The position numbers and the translations under genes are program-made. The notes below the pieces were generated by a model. That model searched no databases, was not told the DNA's origin, and was given only the letters and a program-made list of their open reading frames with translations. A stretch of 64,000 bases of DNA from Hoplostethus atlanticus (Eukaryota; Chordata; Actinopteri; Trachichthyiformes; Trachichthyidae). Position 1 is the stretch's first letter. Each line of letters begins with the position of its first letter. Below are positions 47,385 through 60,179 of this stretch, one piece after another. The stretch lies in assembly GCA_034670405.1 (NCBI GenBank), contig JAXDDX010000002.1:4165001-4229000 (forward strand), given 5' to 3'.

Positions 47385-50300
47385 ATGGCCGAAACAACGG
47401 GGGAGGGAGAGCAAGATGGACCTTATTTTCACAAAGAAAGGATAAAATATACCCCGGAGGAGGAGGCAAAGCTGGAAAGACAGCATTTCTGGAAAGTAAT
47501 GGATGCGTTTAGATATTACAGGTGAGGGCATTTTATAATGATACCGCGCATCAAACAAAGGACTCGCCAGCCAACGTCAACTTGTGCCTTCTAAACGTTA
47601 AGTTAGCTAACAACAGTAGCAACTCGGAGAGAGACGGGCTAAAACGTTGACGTCTGTTGGAGGGAAACTTCCCTGGTGAGATAGCTAGATAGTTTATCCT
47701 TATTCTTAATCGTTCATTGCTGCTTACAGTTGACTCTTGTTATATTTTACAGCTTCCTGTGTCGTTCAATTGCGAGTTACCCAACGTTAGCTTCACTCAT
47801 GTCCTATTGTTTGCACCCCTTTTGAACGTGGTCCATCCTTTCGCTCTCTCTCATTGCACAAGTTTCCATAGATTGCCCTACCAATCTAATCCAATGCTCT
47901 ATCCCAGTGGTTCACACGGAGCCCGCTAGGGAGTCCCCCCAGTAAAGCTATCTCCACCCCTACAGTATAAACAGCTATCCACCTCTGTACCAAATCAGGC
48001 ACAACAACTAAAATCTCCTCTGGGTTTTTTACCCAGGGTTGTGACCTGTTGTGCATCTATTTGGGGAGCCTTGACATGGAAAATGCTTGTGAACCCCTGC
48101 TCTGACCTGTGTTTATGTCTGTTAGGATCCATGTCCAGGAGCAGGTGAAGCGTGCGGAGCGTCAGTTTCGGAGCATGCCTCAGCGCCACCAGATGCTGCT
48201 GCCGGCTGTCCTGCCCAACCTGACCCGCATCAGCCAGTGTGTGGACCACAACCAGGAGGTGCTGCAGGCCATCGTCCTCAACTGCATCGACATGTTTGAG
48301 AACATGGAGTATGGCGAGAGGGTAAGGCTGAGTGTCAGGGCATACTGAGGAACCCAAATATTGGCATTATGTCTGTCTCTGCCTCATATACTCCCCCCAC
48401 GTCTTTCAAAGCTCAACTAGTTGCGACACCTAGCTACATTACTGACCTCTTGGTTCCCTATGAGGTCCTCAAGTAGGCCCCCCCTGCCTGACTGTCCGTC
48501 AGTCTAGACCAGTTGTTATCAATCCTGGTTTTCTATCCTACCAGGAAGTTAATTGCATTCACCAGGTGTCCCAGGTGTAATTCAGTCCCTTATTGGATGG
48601 CTGGAATGGAAACCAGCAGGGCTCTGAGCCCTGAGGACCAGGATTGAGAACTATTGGTCTAAACTAAAGGTGTGCATACAGATAAGTAATAGTCTGTAGT
48701 TTGTGATAAATTCAAGAGGAATTTAGGCTGTTGTGTCTCCCTCTCTTCATCCTCTAGGAGGATCCAAGGAAGGTGCGTCCATCCTCTACGTTTGACATGG
48801 ACAAGCTTAAGTCCACCATTAAGCAGTTTGTCCGAGACTGGAGTGAGGTGGGCAAGGCTGAGAGGGAATCCTGCTACTGGCCCCTCATCCACGAGATCCA
48901 GAGACTCTTCCCCAGTGACCAATAGTAAGAAACAAACATGCTTGGCCTCAGGCACACACACATACAGTTGCGAGAAAACGCATGTGAACCCTTTTCACTT
49001 ACCTGCATTCCTCCATAAATAGCTCCTAAAATATAGTCTGATCTTCATCTAAGTCATAAAAATAGATAAACGCAATGTGATTTAACAAATAACACATAAA
49101 CAATGACACTCACTTTGTCATGCTCCACATATCGTTTGCTCAGACATATATGGAACAGACACTATCAAACAGAAAGACATGTATAGATACATAATGACAC
49201 AAAATAGTCCTTTGTTATGTGATATGGTATCATAAACAATAATCCTAATAATGTAATAATAATGTAGCTTACTACATATTGTCTATGTGATATTTGTATT
49301 TTATTGCGCCAGTGATGTGTCTAAGGTGAGCGTGCTGGTTCCGGGTGCTGGGCTTGGCCGTCTAGCCTGGGAGATCTCTCGGCTGGGTTATATTTGCCAG
49401 GGCAACGAATGGAGCTTTTTCATGCTCTTCTCTTCAAACTTTATCCTTAACAGGTACTTTATACACTCCAGTTGCATCAAGAGATTTAGAAACTGTCATT
49501 CATACAGGCTATGTATTTGTTTGCTTTTGGTAGGGCTATTAATCACACTGCTTTCTAAAGACGTCTGTTCTTTCACTGAGAACAATGGGATGATTATATG
49601 TATGATATTTGTTGTAGAAATGTAGAGCTAAGTTAAAATGGCCCATGAAGTAACTGAAACATTGTCTAAAGTAAAATGAAACATCAAAACATTTTTTACA
49701 ATCACTTAAAAAATATCACTGACACTACCACTGCCATCCACTTGCCCTCATAACCCTGGGCTGCTCCTTTCAGGTGTGACGAGGTGAACTCTCTGACCCT
49801 GTACCCATGGATCCACCAATTTAGCAACAACAAGAAGTCATCTGACCAGACACGGCCTATAAGCTTCCCTGATGTCGATCCTCAGAGTTTGCCGCCTACT
49901 TCAGACTTGTCTATGGTAGCAGGGGATTTTCTGGAGGTCTACAATGAGCCAGGTCAGTATTTTAAAAACTTCACTGTTGCAGTGTACCTAACAAGTAAGT
50001 GGTAGGCAGGCAAATTATATTTCTGTTGGAGGAGAAATACGGAATTACACACACTGTAGGTAACTTTTTACATTAAGCATTGTGTTCCTATTATATTCTC
50101 TGTCTCAGACTCCTGGGACTGTGTGGCTACCTGCTTCTTTATTGACACAGCACATAATGTTATGGACTATGTGGAGACTATCTGGAAGATTCTTAAGCCT
50201 GGTGGGGTCTGGGTCAACCTGGGTGAGTCAGTGGAAAAGAGGTACAATTATTTAACCTTTACAGAGGAAATACTCATGGCAAACAAAGTGCTTTCATTGA

Positions 50301-51968
50301 TTAATACATAAGAAAAACTACTTTGTTGCACCTTGTGAAGTTAAAAGACAAGTACTATTCACCACCATAGACCCATACTCATAATAGAAATATGCTCTTT
50401 GTCACAGGAAGGAAAACTCCACCCTCGGATACTCTTACACTGTTAGATCTCATCAGTTTGATATTCAGTGCATTCCAGTTATTTTAAGTTTGGTAACTTA
50501 CCTTTTTGGTGTCCCCACTTTTCCTCAACCTACCTTGTGTACTTCTACTTCCGTTAGTGAATTGCTTCGCTTCCCAGAATGACTTTTAAAACCCCCCAGA
50601 GAAGGCGGTTCTCTGCTGAATACATGTAGGTGGAGAGAGTGTTAGCGCTGGCAAAAAGTCGGAGTGAACAGCCATCAATGCTGTGATGTGCTGTGTCCGA
50701 TTGTTCAAATTACATAAAAAGAGAGCGCTATATTTCACTTACGGCTGACAACAGAGCCGCAAAGATGCAAGCTGTGGCTGCATTGCATTATGGTCTATTG
50801 GGGCTGCTGTCGGTGGAGAAATTGGTATCTCTGCCTCTTCTACGATGGATTTTTCCCTTTGATTGTTGAACTTGATCTGTTCAAAATGGTGAGTCTAGAA
50901 AGAATCCCTTACTCTTGACGTTTACCTTTTAGTGTTTTGAATAGCCAAAGGTTTTTCTTCTATCAGACTCTATTGTAGCCGCACTGGAAATATCCCAACA
51001 CTACATCACGTTGTTATCAGTTGTAATCAGAAAAATACACCGCCAAACAACAAAATGCGCCGGGAAATGCAATGTACATTGTCAATAGCTCTTCTTTAAC
51101 AGTGTTGGTGTATCAGGGTGGAAATTTCCTTTTTACGTTTCACTATTCAATAGACTTTTAAAGCACAAAGTCACTAGAACTAGTTTGCATGACTCAGACC
51201 TTTGACTTGTCCTTTAGCATTAGGTAGACTGCAAAATATTTAAAACATGATCTCTCTTCCTCAAGGTCTTGATATGAATGGTGCACATGTCCATGTTAAA
51301 TGCTCTTGTGTTTCATCAGGCCCACTGTTGTACCACTTTGAGAACATGGCCAATGAGCTCTCAGTTGAACTTAGCTACGAAGACATCAGGGCAGCTATCA
51401 TTAAATATGGCTTCCACATGGAGGTAAATATGAGTTAATAAAACAGTGCTCTGTCATTTAGCATTGGAGAAGTACAAGTACTTTGGGATATGCTTTATTG
51501 AACCCTCCTGTTGCGATAAACTCATTAGAATCATCTACCTCCAAATCTTGCTGAGCCTATATGTTATGAACACTTTTTACAATTGTATTGTGCATTGCTC
51601 TCTCTTGGCTCTAACTGAAAATGTAGTGATTGTCTAAATGTTGGTAGCAATCAAACCATGTTTACTCACCATGATAATCAAGTTGAAAGACCTTACAAAC
51701 ATTATAGGAGTGGTTCTTCAGAAAGTCTTTATTCCCAGTGATGTCTGAAACAAAACATCCATCTCTCCCACAGGTGGAGAGAGAGTCAGTTCAGACCACC
51801 TACACAGAGAATGACCGCTCTATGTTAAGATACGTCTACGATTGTGTCTTCTTCGTGGCACGGAAACCAGCATATCTGTACTCCAATGGTCAGCGAGATG
51901 ACCATCCACAGAGCACGCCACCGGCCGCTAAGTCTCCACGGCGAGAGGGTACCGGCAGCCTGACGTGA
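47385..51968 (+). CDS. carnmt1: Carnosine N-methyltransferase 1
   Basis: Transfers a methyl group from S-adenosylmethionine to the imidazole of carnosine, giving anserine, which is abundant in fish muscle. Eight exons: 47385-47521, 48126-48321, 48758-48924, 49313-49453, 49774-49952, 50109-50222, 51320-51423 and 51774-51968. All phases fit, giving 410 aa (human 409). Close matches to human include [20 protein letters not shown], the SAM-binding loop [14 protein letters not shown] (GAGLGR at 178-183), [41 protein letters not shown] (Asp286), [14 protein letters not shown] and the C-terminal [14 protein letters not shown]. Asp, His and Tyr residues in the last three segments correspond to substrate contacts described for the human enzyme. 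The C-terminus extends about 25 residues past RKP. AATAAA lies at 52,764-52,769. Introns 1 and 2 carry hAT MITEs. Confidence 0.97.
47905..48099. mobile_element. hAT MITE in CARNMT1 intron 1
   Basis: The left end CAGTGGTTCACA and right end TGTGAACCCCTG are inverse copies with one mismatch. Flanking octamers CTCTATCC and CTCTGACC form an 8-bp target duplication with two differences. It is 195 bp and ends 26 bases before exon 2. Confidence 0.75.
48510..48656. mobile_element. hAT MITE in CARNMT1 intron 2
   Basis: Inverted ends CAGTTGTTATCAATCCTGGT and ACCAGGATTGAGAACTATTG are flanked by GTCTAGAC and GTCTAAAC, an 8-bp duplication with one difference. It is a 147-bp member of the widespread fish family with CTCAATCCTGGTCC ends. 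Confidence 0.85.
48966..49115 (+). mobile_element. Tc1/mariner terminal fragment, CARNMT1 intron 3
   Basis: Begins CAGTTGCGAGAAAA after TA and matches the fragment at 14,140. Only one terminus is present. Confidence 0.6.
50405..51140 (+). repeat. Interspersed repeat, copy B, in CARNMT1 intron 6
   Basis: Matches 6,990-7,730 in the same orientation but without the foldback insertion seen there. No coding capacity is seen. Confidence 0.6.
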
Positions 51969-52769
51969 CAGGAAGTCATTTGACAAGCTGTGTAAACTAA
52001 AAACTGACGATTGACTGCGGGAAGATCAGGTTGACAAAATGAAAAGAAAATGAATACAGAACCAAAAGACAATGGACATACGTTTTTTTTTCTGTCATGC
52101 TCTTTTTTTAATGACTCATCTCATGGAGAAAATTGACGAAGTCTGCAAACCCTCTTTTTTTTGGAGTGAGACGTCAAGTTCAGTTTTGAACGGGCTCAAA
52201 TGACATGTAAAGTACATTACAGTGCTCAGCTCAAAAATTTACATTGTCATCAAGTGGTAAGCTGTAAGGTCCCTCTGCTTCTCAGTAGCAGAGAAATGCT
52301 TTCTGTGCATGAAACCTGGTGAGCCCAAATGTATCCCCTCAGACCTGGGGGTCAGTTGCACTTCCTTGCTATCTTGTTGTAATGGTTGGTGTGTCAGCTA
52401 CAACAAGCCATGATGAATGTACCTCTTTTAGCTCTATAGGCATGCAGTCTTGTTCTCATCTCCATTGACCTTCACTGCCTGAGTGTGGGTGTGTCTGCAA
52501 TGGGAGAGTATGACTGTTGGACTTGAGTCCGATATGTACATAAATCATTTACATATGAAGAATATTTTTTCAAATGTTGTGCCACTAACCTACTTAATTG
52601 CAGCGATCAACAGATGGCATTGAAGATGTAACCAGAGCTTATCTACAGCTGAAGATCTAAAGTACTCCCAAAATGTTGAAAATTAGAAACACTGTCAGGA
52701 TTTGGGAAAAGTTACAGGATCTGACACATTTTATCAGTACTTGAGATTCTGCTCACACTCCGCAATAAA
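51969..52769 (+). other. carnmt1: CARNMT1 3'UTR
   Basis: Non-coding sequence after the stop, ending at AATAAA (52,764-52,769). I see no repeats in it. Confidence 0.55.
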
Positions 52770-52972
52770 GGCAAACATTTTTAAGTAACAATGTCATCCC
52801 CGCAGATTGACTATATTTTGTAAACTGATTTGGTCTACGTGCTTTCCTGGTGTACTTGTTATAGAGTTATTGTGGAATATTGGATTTTCATGTTCACACA
52901 GACCTGAGAAATTATGTTTTGTATAATGGAAGTGAATAGGAAGCACATTTATAACCCAATCTTGATATATCT

Positions 52973-53063
52973 GGAAAGGAAAGGAAAGGAAAGGAAAGGA
53001 AAGGAAAGGAAAGGAAAGGAAAGGAAAGGAAAGGAAAGGAAAGGAAAGGAAAGGAAAGGAAAA
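52973..53063. repeat. (GGAAA)n microsatellite
   Basis: About 18 perfect units of GGAAA, with strong purine/pyrimidine strand asymmetry. It lies between the CARNMT1 poly(A) signal and C9orf40. Confidence 0.97.
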
Positions 53064-53388
53064 GCCTAATTTCTGGGCAATTATAATTTTTGGAGATGAG
53101 ATTGCCTATATGAAGAGCTAAATTGAGCATAATGGTAAACTGTTAAAACAGTGAAATTCTGCTTTGGCTTTTTAACAGTGTGACATATTCACTTTTATTC
53201 TTAATACAGTAGGTGGTTAATAAGAAAAATGGAGCTACTTGATTTTGGGATGGTGGAACACAAATTCATCATAGGCATTTATACTTTATCTGAATATTTT
53301 GGACAGTATGATGTCACTTAGTACCTTCCGGTTAGGTGCATCGCTTTAAAACGGGTCATTTCTCACTCTGTCAAGTCTTTCATTGTCT

Positions 53389-53495
53389 GGTGACTAGTAG
53401 TTTTCTTGCCTACCTATGTTGAATGCACTTATTGTAAGTCGCTTTGGATAAAAGCGTCTGTTAAATGACTGTAATGTAAATGTAATGTAATGTCT
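53389..53495 (+). repeat. SINE-like interspersed repeat piece, plus orientation
   Basis: Reverse complement of the piece at 14,283-14,400, with GTAAGTCGCTTTGGATAAAA followed by GCGTCTGTTAAATGACTGTA and a TAATG-rich tail. It lies about 230 bases upstream of the C9orf40 start codon. Confidence 0.6.
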
Positions 53496-53723
53496 TTAAA
53501 AGGCCGCCACAGGAAGACGAGGGGAAGGCGGGGACAGACAGCGGTGCTCTGCTGTGATTGGTCCGCTGGACTTACAATTTTACTGTAGTTGTTTTGCTTT
53601 GCGACTCTGCGCAGCATTTTTTGGACTGTGTACTGCATCGGTCGAGAGAAGTAACCGTTGACGTAGAAACTAATCCTATTTGCTTCCCTGGTGTGCAGTA
53701 AGTTGCTGACAGAGCTTGCAATC

Positions 53724-54549
53724 ATGACTAAGAGACGTGCCGAGGACACTTTGTTTCACGACGCGCCTTCCAGAAGATGCCATCGTTCACTTTGCAGTGT
53801 TGACGTGCAGCTCGAAAGCATGGCTGCAACGGGGGGTGTCAATCCGCCATCGCTACTGGCTTTGTTGGGTAGCCGATGCAGAAAGAGACCGCATTATTTC
53901 GAAGACCCAGTGGAACCACAAGAAGCATCTCTTCACCGCAAGACAGTCAGCTGCGACCCGAGGAACCATGCGGCAAATGGTTTGTCGACGAAGACTAATG
54001 GAAGTCTCCCAGATCGACGCGCCTCCACCACACTTACCAGCTCCAAGAAACGACCTCGAGAAGATTGTGTGGTTTCACAGACTGATATTCCCAAAGTTGA
54101 TAATGGAGTAAGTTAACGATGATGAAATGTGATAATATAGACTATTTAGCATAGTCTATATAAAGCGTGCTGTTAACGACCCGTATGCTACAAATGCAGT
54201 GCAATAGCATTAAGCGTCCAGTAGATGTCACCCATTACATGTTGTATTGCATCTGAGACATCAAGGCAACACTGCACCTAACCTGCCAAAATCTTTGTTG
54301 ATTCCTTGGGTCAGCCAAATGTATGCGATGTAGACATTTATCTTGACTTCCACAGTTTATTCTCTTTCTTATCATTTGTAGGCTGACGACGAAAGCAACA
54401 ATGACGACTACACTTATAACTCTTTCCAGTACTGGAGGGTCCCCTTGCCTGAACTTGACCTCTCACTTCTAGACGATGCCAACAACCAAGCAGAACCAAG
54501 GGAAAAGTCAAAGGTCAAAGACTCCCCTTCTGATGCCATGGAAACGTGA
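53724..54549 (+). CDS. C9orf40 homologue, uncharacterised protein
   Basis: Two exons, 53724-54107 and 54382-54549, joined in phase 0, encode 183 aa (human C9orf40 has 194). The start is chosen because MTKRRAEDTLFHDAPSRR mirrors human MAKRRAAEPVTFHVPWKR. An upstream in-frame ATG at 53,691 would add 11 residues. The C-terminal part has YNSFQYWRVPLPELDLSLL, matching human YNTFQYWRNPLPPIDL, which is the conserved core of the family. The rest is basic, Ser-rich and probably disordered (KKRPRED could be a nuclear signal). No enzymatic domain is visible and no function is established that I know of. Position between CARNMT1 and TRPM6 on the same strand matches human 9q21 and supports orthology. Confidence 0.9.
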
Positions 54550-55251
54550 AGATGATTGGGGGGTGCAAGCCAGATACACTCTGCTGAGATGTAAGGCAAA
54601 AGGCAAAAGTTGTGATGAAGATGTGATGTATTCCAGCAAATGTTTGCACATATATTCCACATTAGCCAAAGGGCCACATTTTAGGTTCCCTGAATTCCCT
54701 GTAACTGTATCCTAACAATTAGGTACATTGGTAATAAGGGCTGTGGTGAATTTAAATGTGTGCTTCAGTTTAGGGAGGCCCATTCTCACAATCCATCAAC
54801 AATTTGAAGATGAGCAATTTTATATAAAAGTTTAATTTTAAGTAGAATATATAACATATCCATAGAGGTTGCAGTATTTTTGTATTTTGGTGAAAAAACA
54901 GGTGACAGGAGTCTTTAATATAAATTAAGCACAGCAATTCCTATCCATTAGCATCTAATTCCCCCCTAAAAACAAAAATGTGCTGAAAGTATTATGTAGA
55001 AAAAGGTCCAATTACACCTTTCAGCCTGGGGAAGAAAATTCAAGCTTTTCTGGTATATCTTTCAGCCTTAGCTAGTGATATTGTTTGCGGATGAGCTGTG
55101 GAGTTTAATTTCTGGAGAATAATAGACACTTATTTTTCAAATACATCATGAAAAGCTGCAATGTGTCGTTGTATTAGCACAGAGAATTTTGCATTCCTGT
55201 TATTATTGCTTGTCTCTACTATACCGTATTACCATTTCTTTCTGCAATAAA
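54550..55251 (+). other. C9orf40 3'UTR
   Basis: Non-coding sequence from the stop to an AATAAA at 55,246-55,251. No repeats are recognised. Confidence 0.55.
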
Positions 55252-56621
55252 ATTGTTTCGTTCATTCTTGTGTGAAATTTTGGAATTAATGAACATGTTT
55301 GTGTGTGTGTTCACTTTGTTTGAACTCATGAGTCTTGGTAGCTTCATATTCTAGTTCCTGAGACAAAAAATGGTTTCTGGGTTCCTCTAATTGATGTGGG
55401 CCAGCTGTTGATGAGGCTGAAGGTTCACTTTCCATGCCAGTCTACACTGCTAATGTGCTGTTGAGCAAGGCTCCAGGCCCCACCGGCTCCACTATATCTC
55501 CCTGTATTATTGTAGTGGGCTGTGTGTGTCTTGGGAGGGGCTATGCTTTACTTTAATGGAAGAAGGAACAATTTATTGAAACTTACCATAACCGTGTCCA
55601 CATGCAGGGTCTACTTTATTAGCCTCATTGGACTCAACCAGCTATTTTAATACTATGTCTGAAGGGGTTATTACTCACATGCTTTGTTATTACAAACATG
55701 AATGCTGGAAAGGCTGAAAGGTTATAGCTTCATAGAGACCATCCCCTCTGCACCCCTCCACCACCCGCCCAGAATAAACTCCCACATCTCCCTAATAGTC
55801 TCTATTCATCCTCCACTATTTGTTGAAAACATAGGAGAGGTGGAAACAGTCCTGAGCATGTTTGAAGGAGGGGGTCATGAACTCCTCAAGGCCTCTTGAA
55901 AGGAATCTGCCTGCCCTTTGGACCAGGGGCTGATAAAAGGCCTTGACAAGTGACTAATAATGGGTGAGGGATTTGATTCAGGTTACCTGTGGGCTAATAC
56001 ATGTGTTAAATGTGCCTAACTGAAGTATCCCTCCGGCAATGGTAAGTTTTATCATATTATTTATTAAAGATGCTGTTTTCGTGGACTTAAGTTTGTAAGG
56101 AGGTCTAATTACTTCTGTTTGAAAACGTTAAACTAATTTGGCTAGAATAATTATTAGCTTTCCAATGCTAGCAAAGTTTGGTCGTGGTGTCAACAGACAA
56201 TCAAAGCAATGGCATGTCAAATAAAAATGTTTTAATTTAGTCGTTTGTACAACAACGAAGAACCACCGAAATATTCACATACGTTTCCTATAGGGCCTTA
56301 GAGAGTGTCTTTGGTAACGTTACTCAATATTGAGTTTGGTGTTTTTAACCTACGTTGCTGTAGCATTTTCTGCGGTTTATAGCAGCTGAACGACATTTTG
56401 AAGTGGTGCTGTGATGTTTATATAGTATACTAATGAAATGTATTATGGGATTAGTGTTGTTTTTCGCTGGTGAGCAAAACGTGAATGTCAGTATGACACA
56501 TTACCAGACATCAGTGTTAGAACTGTGGAGAGAGGAGACCACTGTTTATGTCTATGAAAATCTGGCAAATTCAGAATTTGGTTCCAGCTTCCAATGCCCA
56601 TGAGGATAGACGTAAATAAAT

Positions 56622-56677
<56 letters not shown>

Positions 56678-57406
56678 CACACACACACCGGCTAATCAGT
56701 TCTGATAATAAAGGATGTAATGGAGGGTAACACCACCTTTTTAGCCTGACATAAATCAAATTCCTAGTATACATACAGTAAGTAGTATCACAGTGATTAT
56801 TATGAGTATAGGGTTTTTTAAGGAAAAACAAATCATAAATTAATGCTTTTGTAGTTGATGTTCGTTTATTGTTGATTGTTTGCCTTATGATGATCACTGA
56901 CTGCAAGTCATAGCTTACCCACTGTTTGATTTACCACTACATCACTGCTGATAATACTAAAATTGCCTCTGTGGGGCATGATAGACGTGTAAAGACATGT
57001 AAAGACATGTAAAGACATGTATTTATTGCAGAAACACTGTAAGGCTACAGTATGTAGATACTGTGGCCTCTTCTGTGTTTGTTGTTGGCGCAGAGCGACC
57101 CAGGGAGGGAGTGCCCCAACTCTGAACCATGTGTACAAACCTCAGGAAGGGGATGTGTGTATGTTTCCTATCAACAATGCTGTATTCAGAAGAGCCATTG
57201 TTAATGTTTGGCCAGGGAAATGCCGTACAGGAGCAAGACCCTGACAGACCAGGGGAAGCATGAAGGAAGGACTGCTGTGAGGTTGAATCAGAGGTTGACT
57301 ATTAGGCTATGCCTCACATCCGGTCTGTGTTTTTAAGAGAGCAGTCTATGTTTCTGTGACCAGGAATGACCTGCAGTCACTTGTGCGCTTGTGGTACAAC
57401 ACCACC
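55252..57406. other. Intergenic stretch before TRPM6
   Basis: I see no convincing exon. It holds a (CT)n microsatellite at 56,624-56,673 and three to four units of a GTAAAGACAT decamer at about 56,988-57,020. TRPM6 promoter sequence or non-coding first exons may lie here but cannot be identified. Confidence 0.5.
56624..56673. repeat. (CT)n microsatellite
   Basis: CT run of about 25 units, followed by a short AC run. Confidence 0.95.
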
Positions 57407-60131
57407 ATGAGCTTCACTGAAAAGGTTGCTGCTAAAATCTTATAGGAAGGCTGAATTAAGTGATTATTTTGCTCAGATCAGTTTCCGAACTGAAGTTGAG
57501 AAACTCTGTGTTTAGACACTCACCGACGCGACATCTGTTGCTAAACTTTTTCTTTTGTTATTCCAGTCACGAAAGTCTTGGATTGAGGAAACATTCTTCA
57601 AGAGAGAGTGTGTGAAGTTTATCCCTTCCTCTCGGGACCTACACAGGTAAACTGGAATCTGAATGCATTGATGACTAACCAAAAAAGTGAATATAGTACA
57701 ATATTTTATAATTCTTAGCCTAAATACAGGTTGGTTTGTGGAGTAGTATACAGTATCACACTAGCAGTACTGGATAGATGAAACATTTTTCTGAGAGCGG
57801 AAATATTTGGCATTCAGCCAGTCCTTCCAGGAATAGGGACCATGTGGTTTCTTCTGTAATGTCTTATTTCCTGTTTGTTACAGATGTAATCCAGTATGTC
57901 AAGTATGCCAAAACTTGATCAGGTATGATTTATGAATGTTTATGTGTGTGCGTTTATGTTTGTGTGTGTGTGTCTTCTAATTCCAAGAGCTCATTATTGT
58001 AACTTAATCTTTGTAGTCATAATAGCTTTTTAACATTGAAATTGTAACAATAGCAAAGAAATATATGGAACTACACTATGAAAGCAATAATCAGCATAAT
58101 GGTTATTTTTCTACATGCATGACAGACAAGTGCAATAATCAATTGACCCATAGAATCAACAATTAATTCTATGAATAAAATTGACCATATAATTTGAGTT
58201 GGTTGGAAGATTTAGAAAGTGGAATATTTTACATTATTTCATATTATATTGTATGATTCGACTCAATATGTGTTTTTGTTATTGGAGGCTAAGAGTGAAT
58301 GAATTGATGGGGCAAATGATTTGTTTGATAAACTAGATATCTAGTCTAGCTGTCATTGGAATGGGCAGCCTCTAATGTAGAGCAGCACTGACAGTGGCTT
58401 TAATGCTGAGATTCATTGAAAAATATATCAATTTCGCTATGTTACCCATATCCAATATGGAAGATCTGTTTGCAATGTGTTCTTTCTTCTCTGCTGAACA
58501 AGTTGTTGTTGTTTGGTGACACAGCATTTCTCCTGACTGGAGTCTGGATCACAGTTGAACCCACTGCAAACCCATAGAATAGATTTCTGTTTAAATGGCA
58601 TTTTTGAATAAACATCTTCAAAAACATTATATGAAAAATTGATTTTGACCAAATTGTCTGATGGAACCTTAAAGTATTAAAGTCCCAAAGTAATGGGGAA
58701 GATATTAGTATGGTGAGGTGTAGTCTGAGTAAATGGGTTTTCTGTCTACTACACAACAAGATTGGAAGCGACTCTGCAGTCCTGACATCTCTCGCCTTCA
58801 CCTCCACATTTCTCCTCCCACCCAACCCCGTCTCTTTCCACCACCCAGATGCTGTTGTGGCCACCTGATGGGGGAGCACTCCTGGAAAGATTCAGGCCCC
58901 CCCATGTCCCTCCATCCTGGGCCTGGACAGGAGGTGGAAGAGGAGTGGTCCATTGAACGCCACACCAGTGCCAGTCCCACCAACGCCTATGGGACCATAG
59001 ACTTCCAGGACAGCGCCACACGTGTCTGTCGGGCTAAGGTCTGTAAGTCTACTGTAATTGTATGTGTGTATCTAGGCCATAGGAAAATCTACTTATTTAC
59101 AATTTACATACGAAATTTAGAGAACTCTAATCCCATTTTCTACAAGGGATTCCCCCCAGAATTAAGATAATTGTTTAGCCTGGGGTGAATGAGACAAGGG
59201 TTTGGATTTTGATGGTTCCATTAACAGGCCTGCCTTTGTGGTTCACTATGATGTTAGACAGTAGCAAGTAGAATACAAAAAAAAGGTATGTACTTAAAAA
59301 AGTAAAAAAGACAGACAAATCATAGCAAACCAGAGGCAAATGTAGGGAACACATAGGGAATTGAACTAAGAGCCCTTCAGTTTCAAACAGCTCCATGTGT
59401 ATTTCCTCTCCAGTATGCTCGTGTGTCTGTAGACTCAAAGCCAGAGGCACTACTGCAACTGATGCTGAGGGAGTGGCAGATGGAGAGACCCAAGCTACTA
59501 CTGACTGTCCAGGGAGGTTCGGAGAATTTCACCCTGCCCCCTAAAGTCAGGCAGGCCTTCAGCAAGGGGCTGGTCACTGCTGCCCTCAGCACAGGGGCAT
59601 GGATACTAACTGATGGCATTAACACTGGTAGGAGACTGAAATGGCTGTATCGGTGGTTGGTGTGTGTGTGTCTTGGGAGACAAGCGTGGGTTTGTCTCAT
59701 TTAAGGTTGTGTGGTTAAAGTTGTACTGACGACAAATGCCTGCTGCTGGTTTGTGTCGTAAATCGTTTGGTCCAGTATTTGTTACACGATGGGTCAGGAC
59801 CTAAAATCAGTCACAGACTGGTTTCTGATAGATACTCACATGACAAGCCTAGTTGTTTTAATGAGACCAGGTCCCATGGTGAGACTACATTTAATTTGTA
59901 TCAGTCCTGGTCTGAATGGTTTCAAGAACCCCTGGTTTAGGCCTGTCTGTGTGCTGTTGATTCATAAACATTCATGTGTCTAAATCAGGGGTATCCAACT
60001 CAGCAGGGACACTACAATGAGAAACCAAGATGATGTTGTGGGCTTCGCACATATGTAATAGTTTAAAAGTGCATTGTGCATTGTGCATTGATTAGTCATG
60101 ATTGAACCCAAAACAAAGCATGGAGACTGAT

Positions 60132-60179
<48 letters not shown>

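Noticed and set aside
48109-48348. Antisense frame opposite CARNMT1 exon 2
   Set aside because: Shadow of a well-supported coding exon.
53737-54111. Second long plus-strand frame overlapping C9orf40 exon 1
   Set aside because: The overlapping frame at 53,724 matches human C9orf40 at both ends; this one matches nothing I know.
58442-58879. Minus-strand open frame of 145 codons across a TRPM6 exon
   Set aside because: It is the antisense shadow of the plus-strand TRPM6 exon at 58,849-59,038 plus intron; no homology or splice support.
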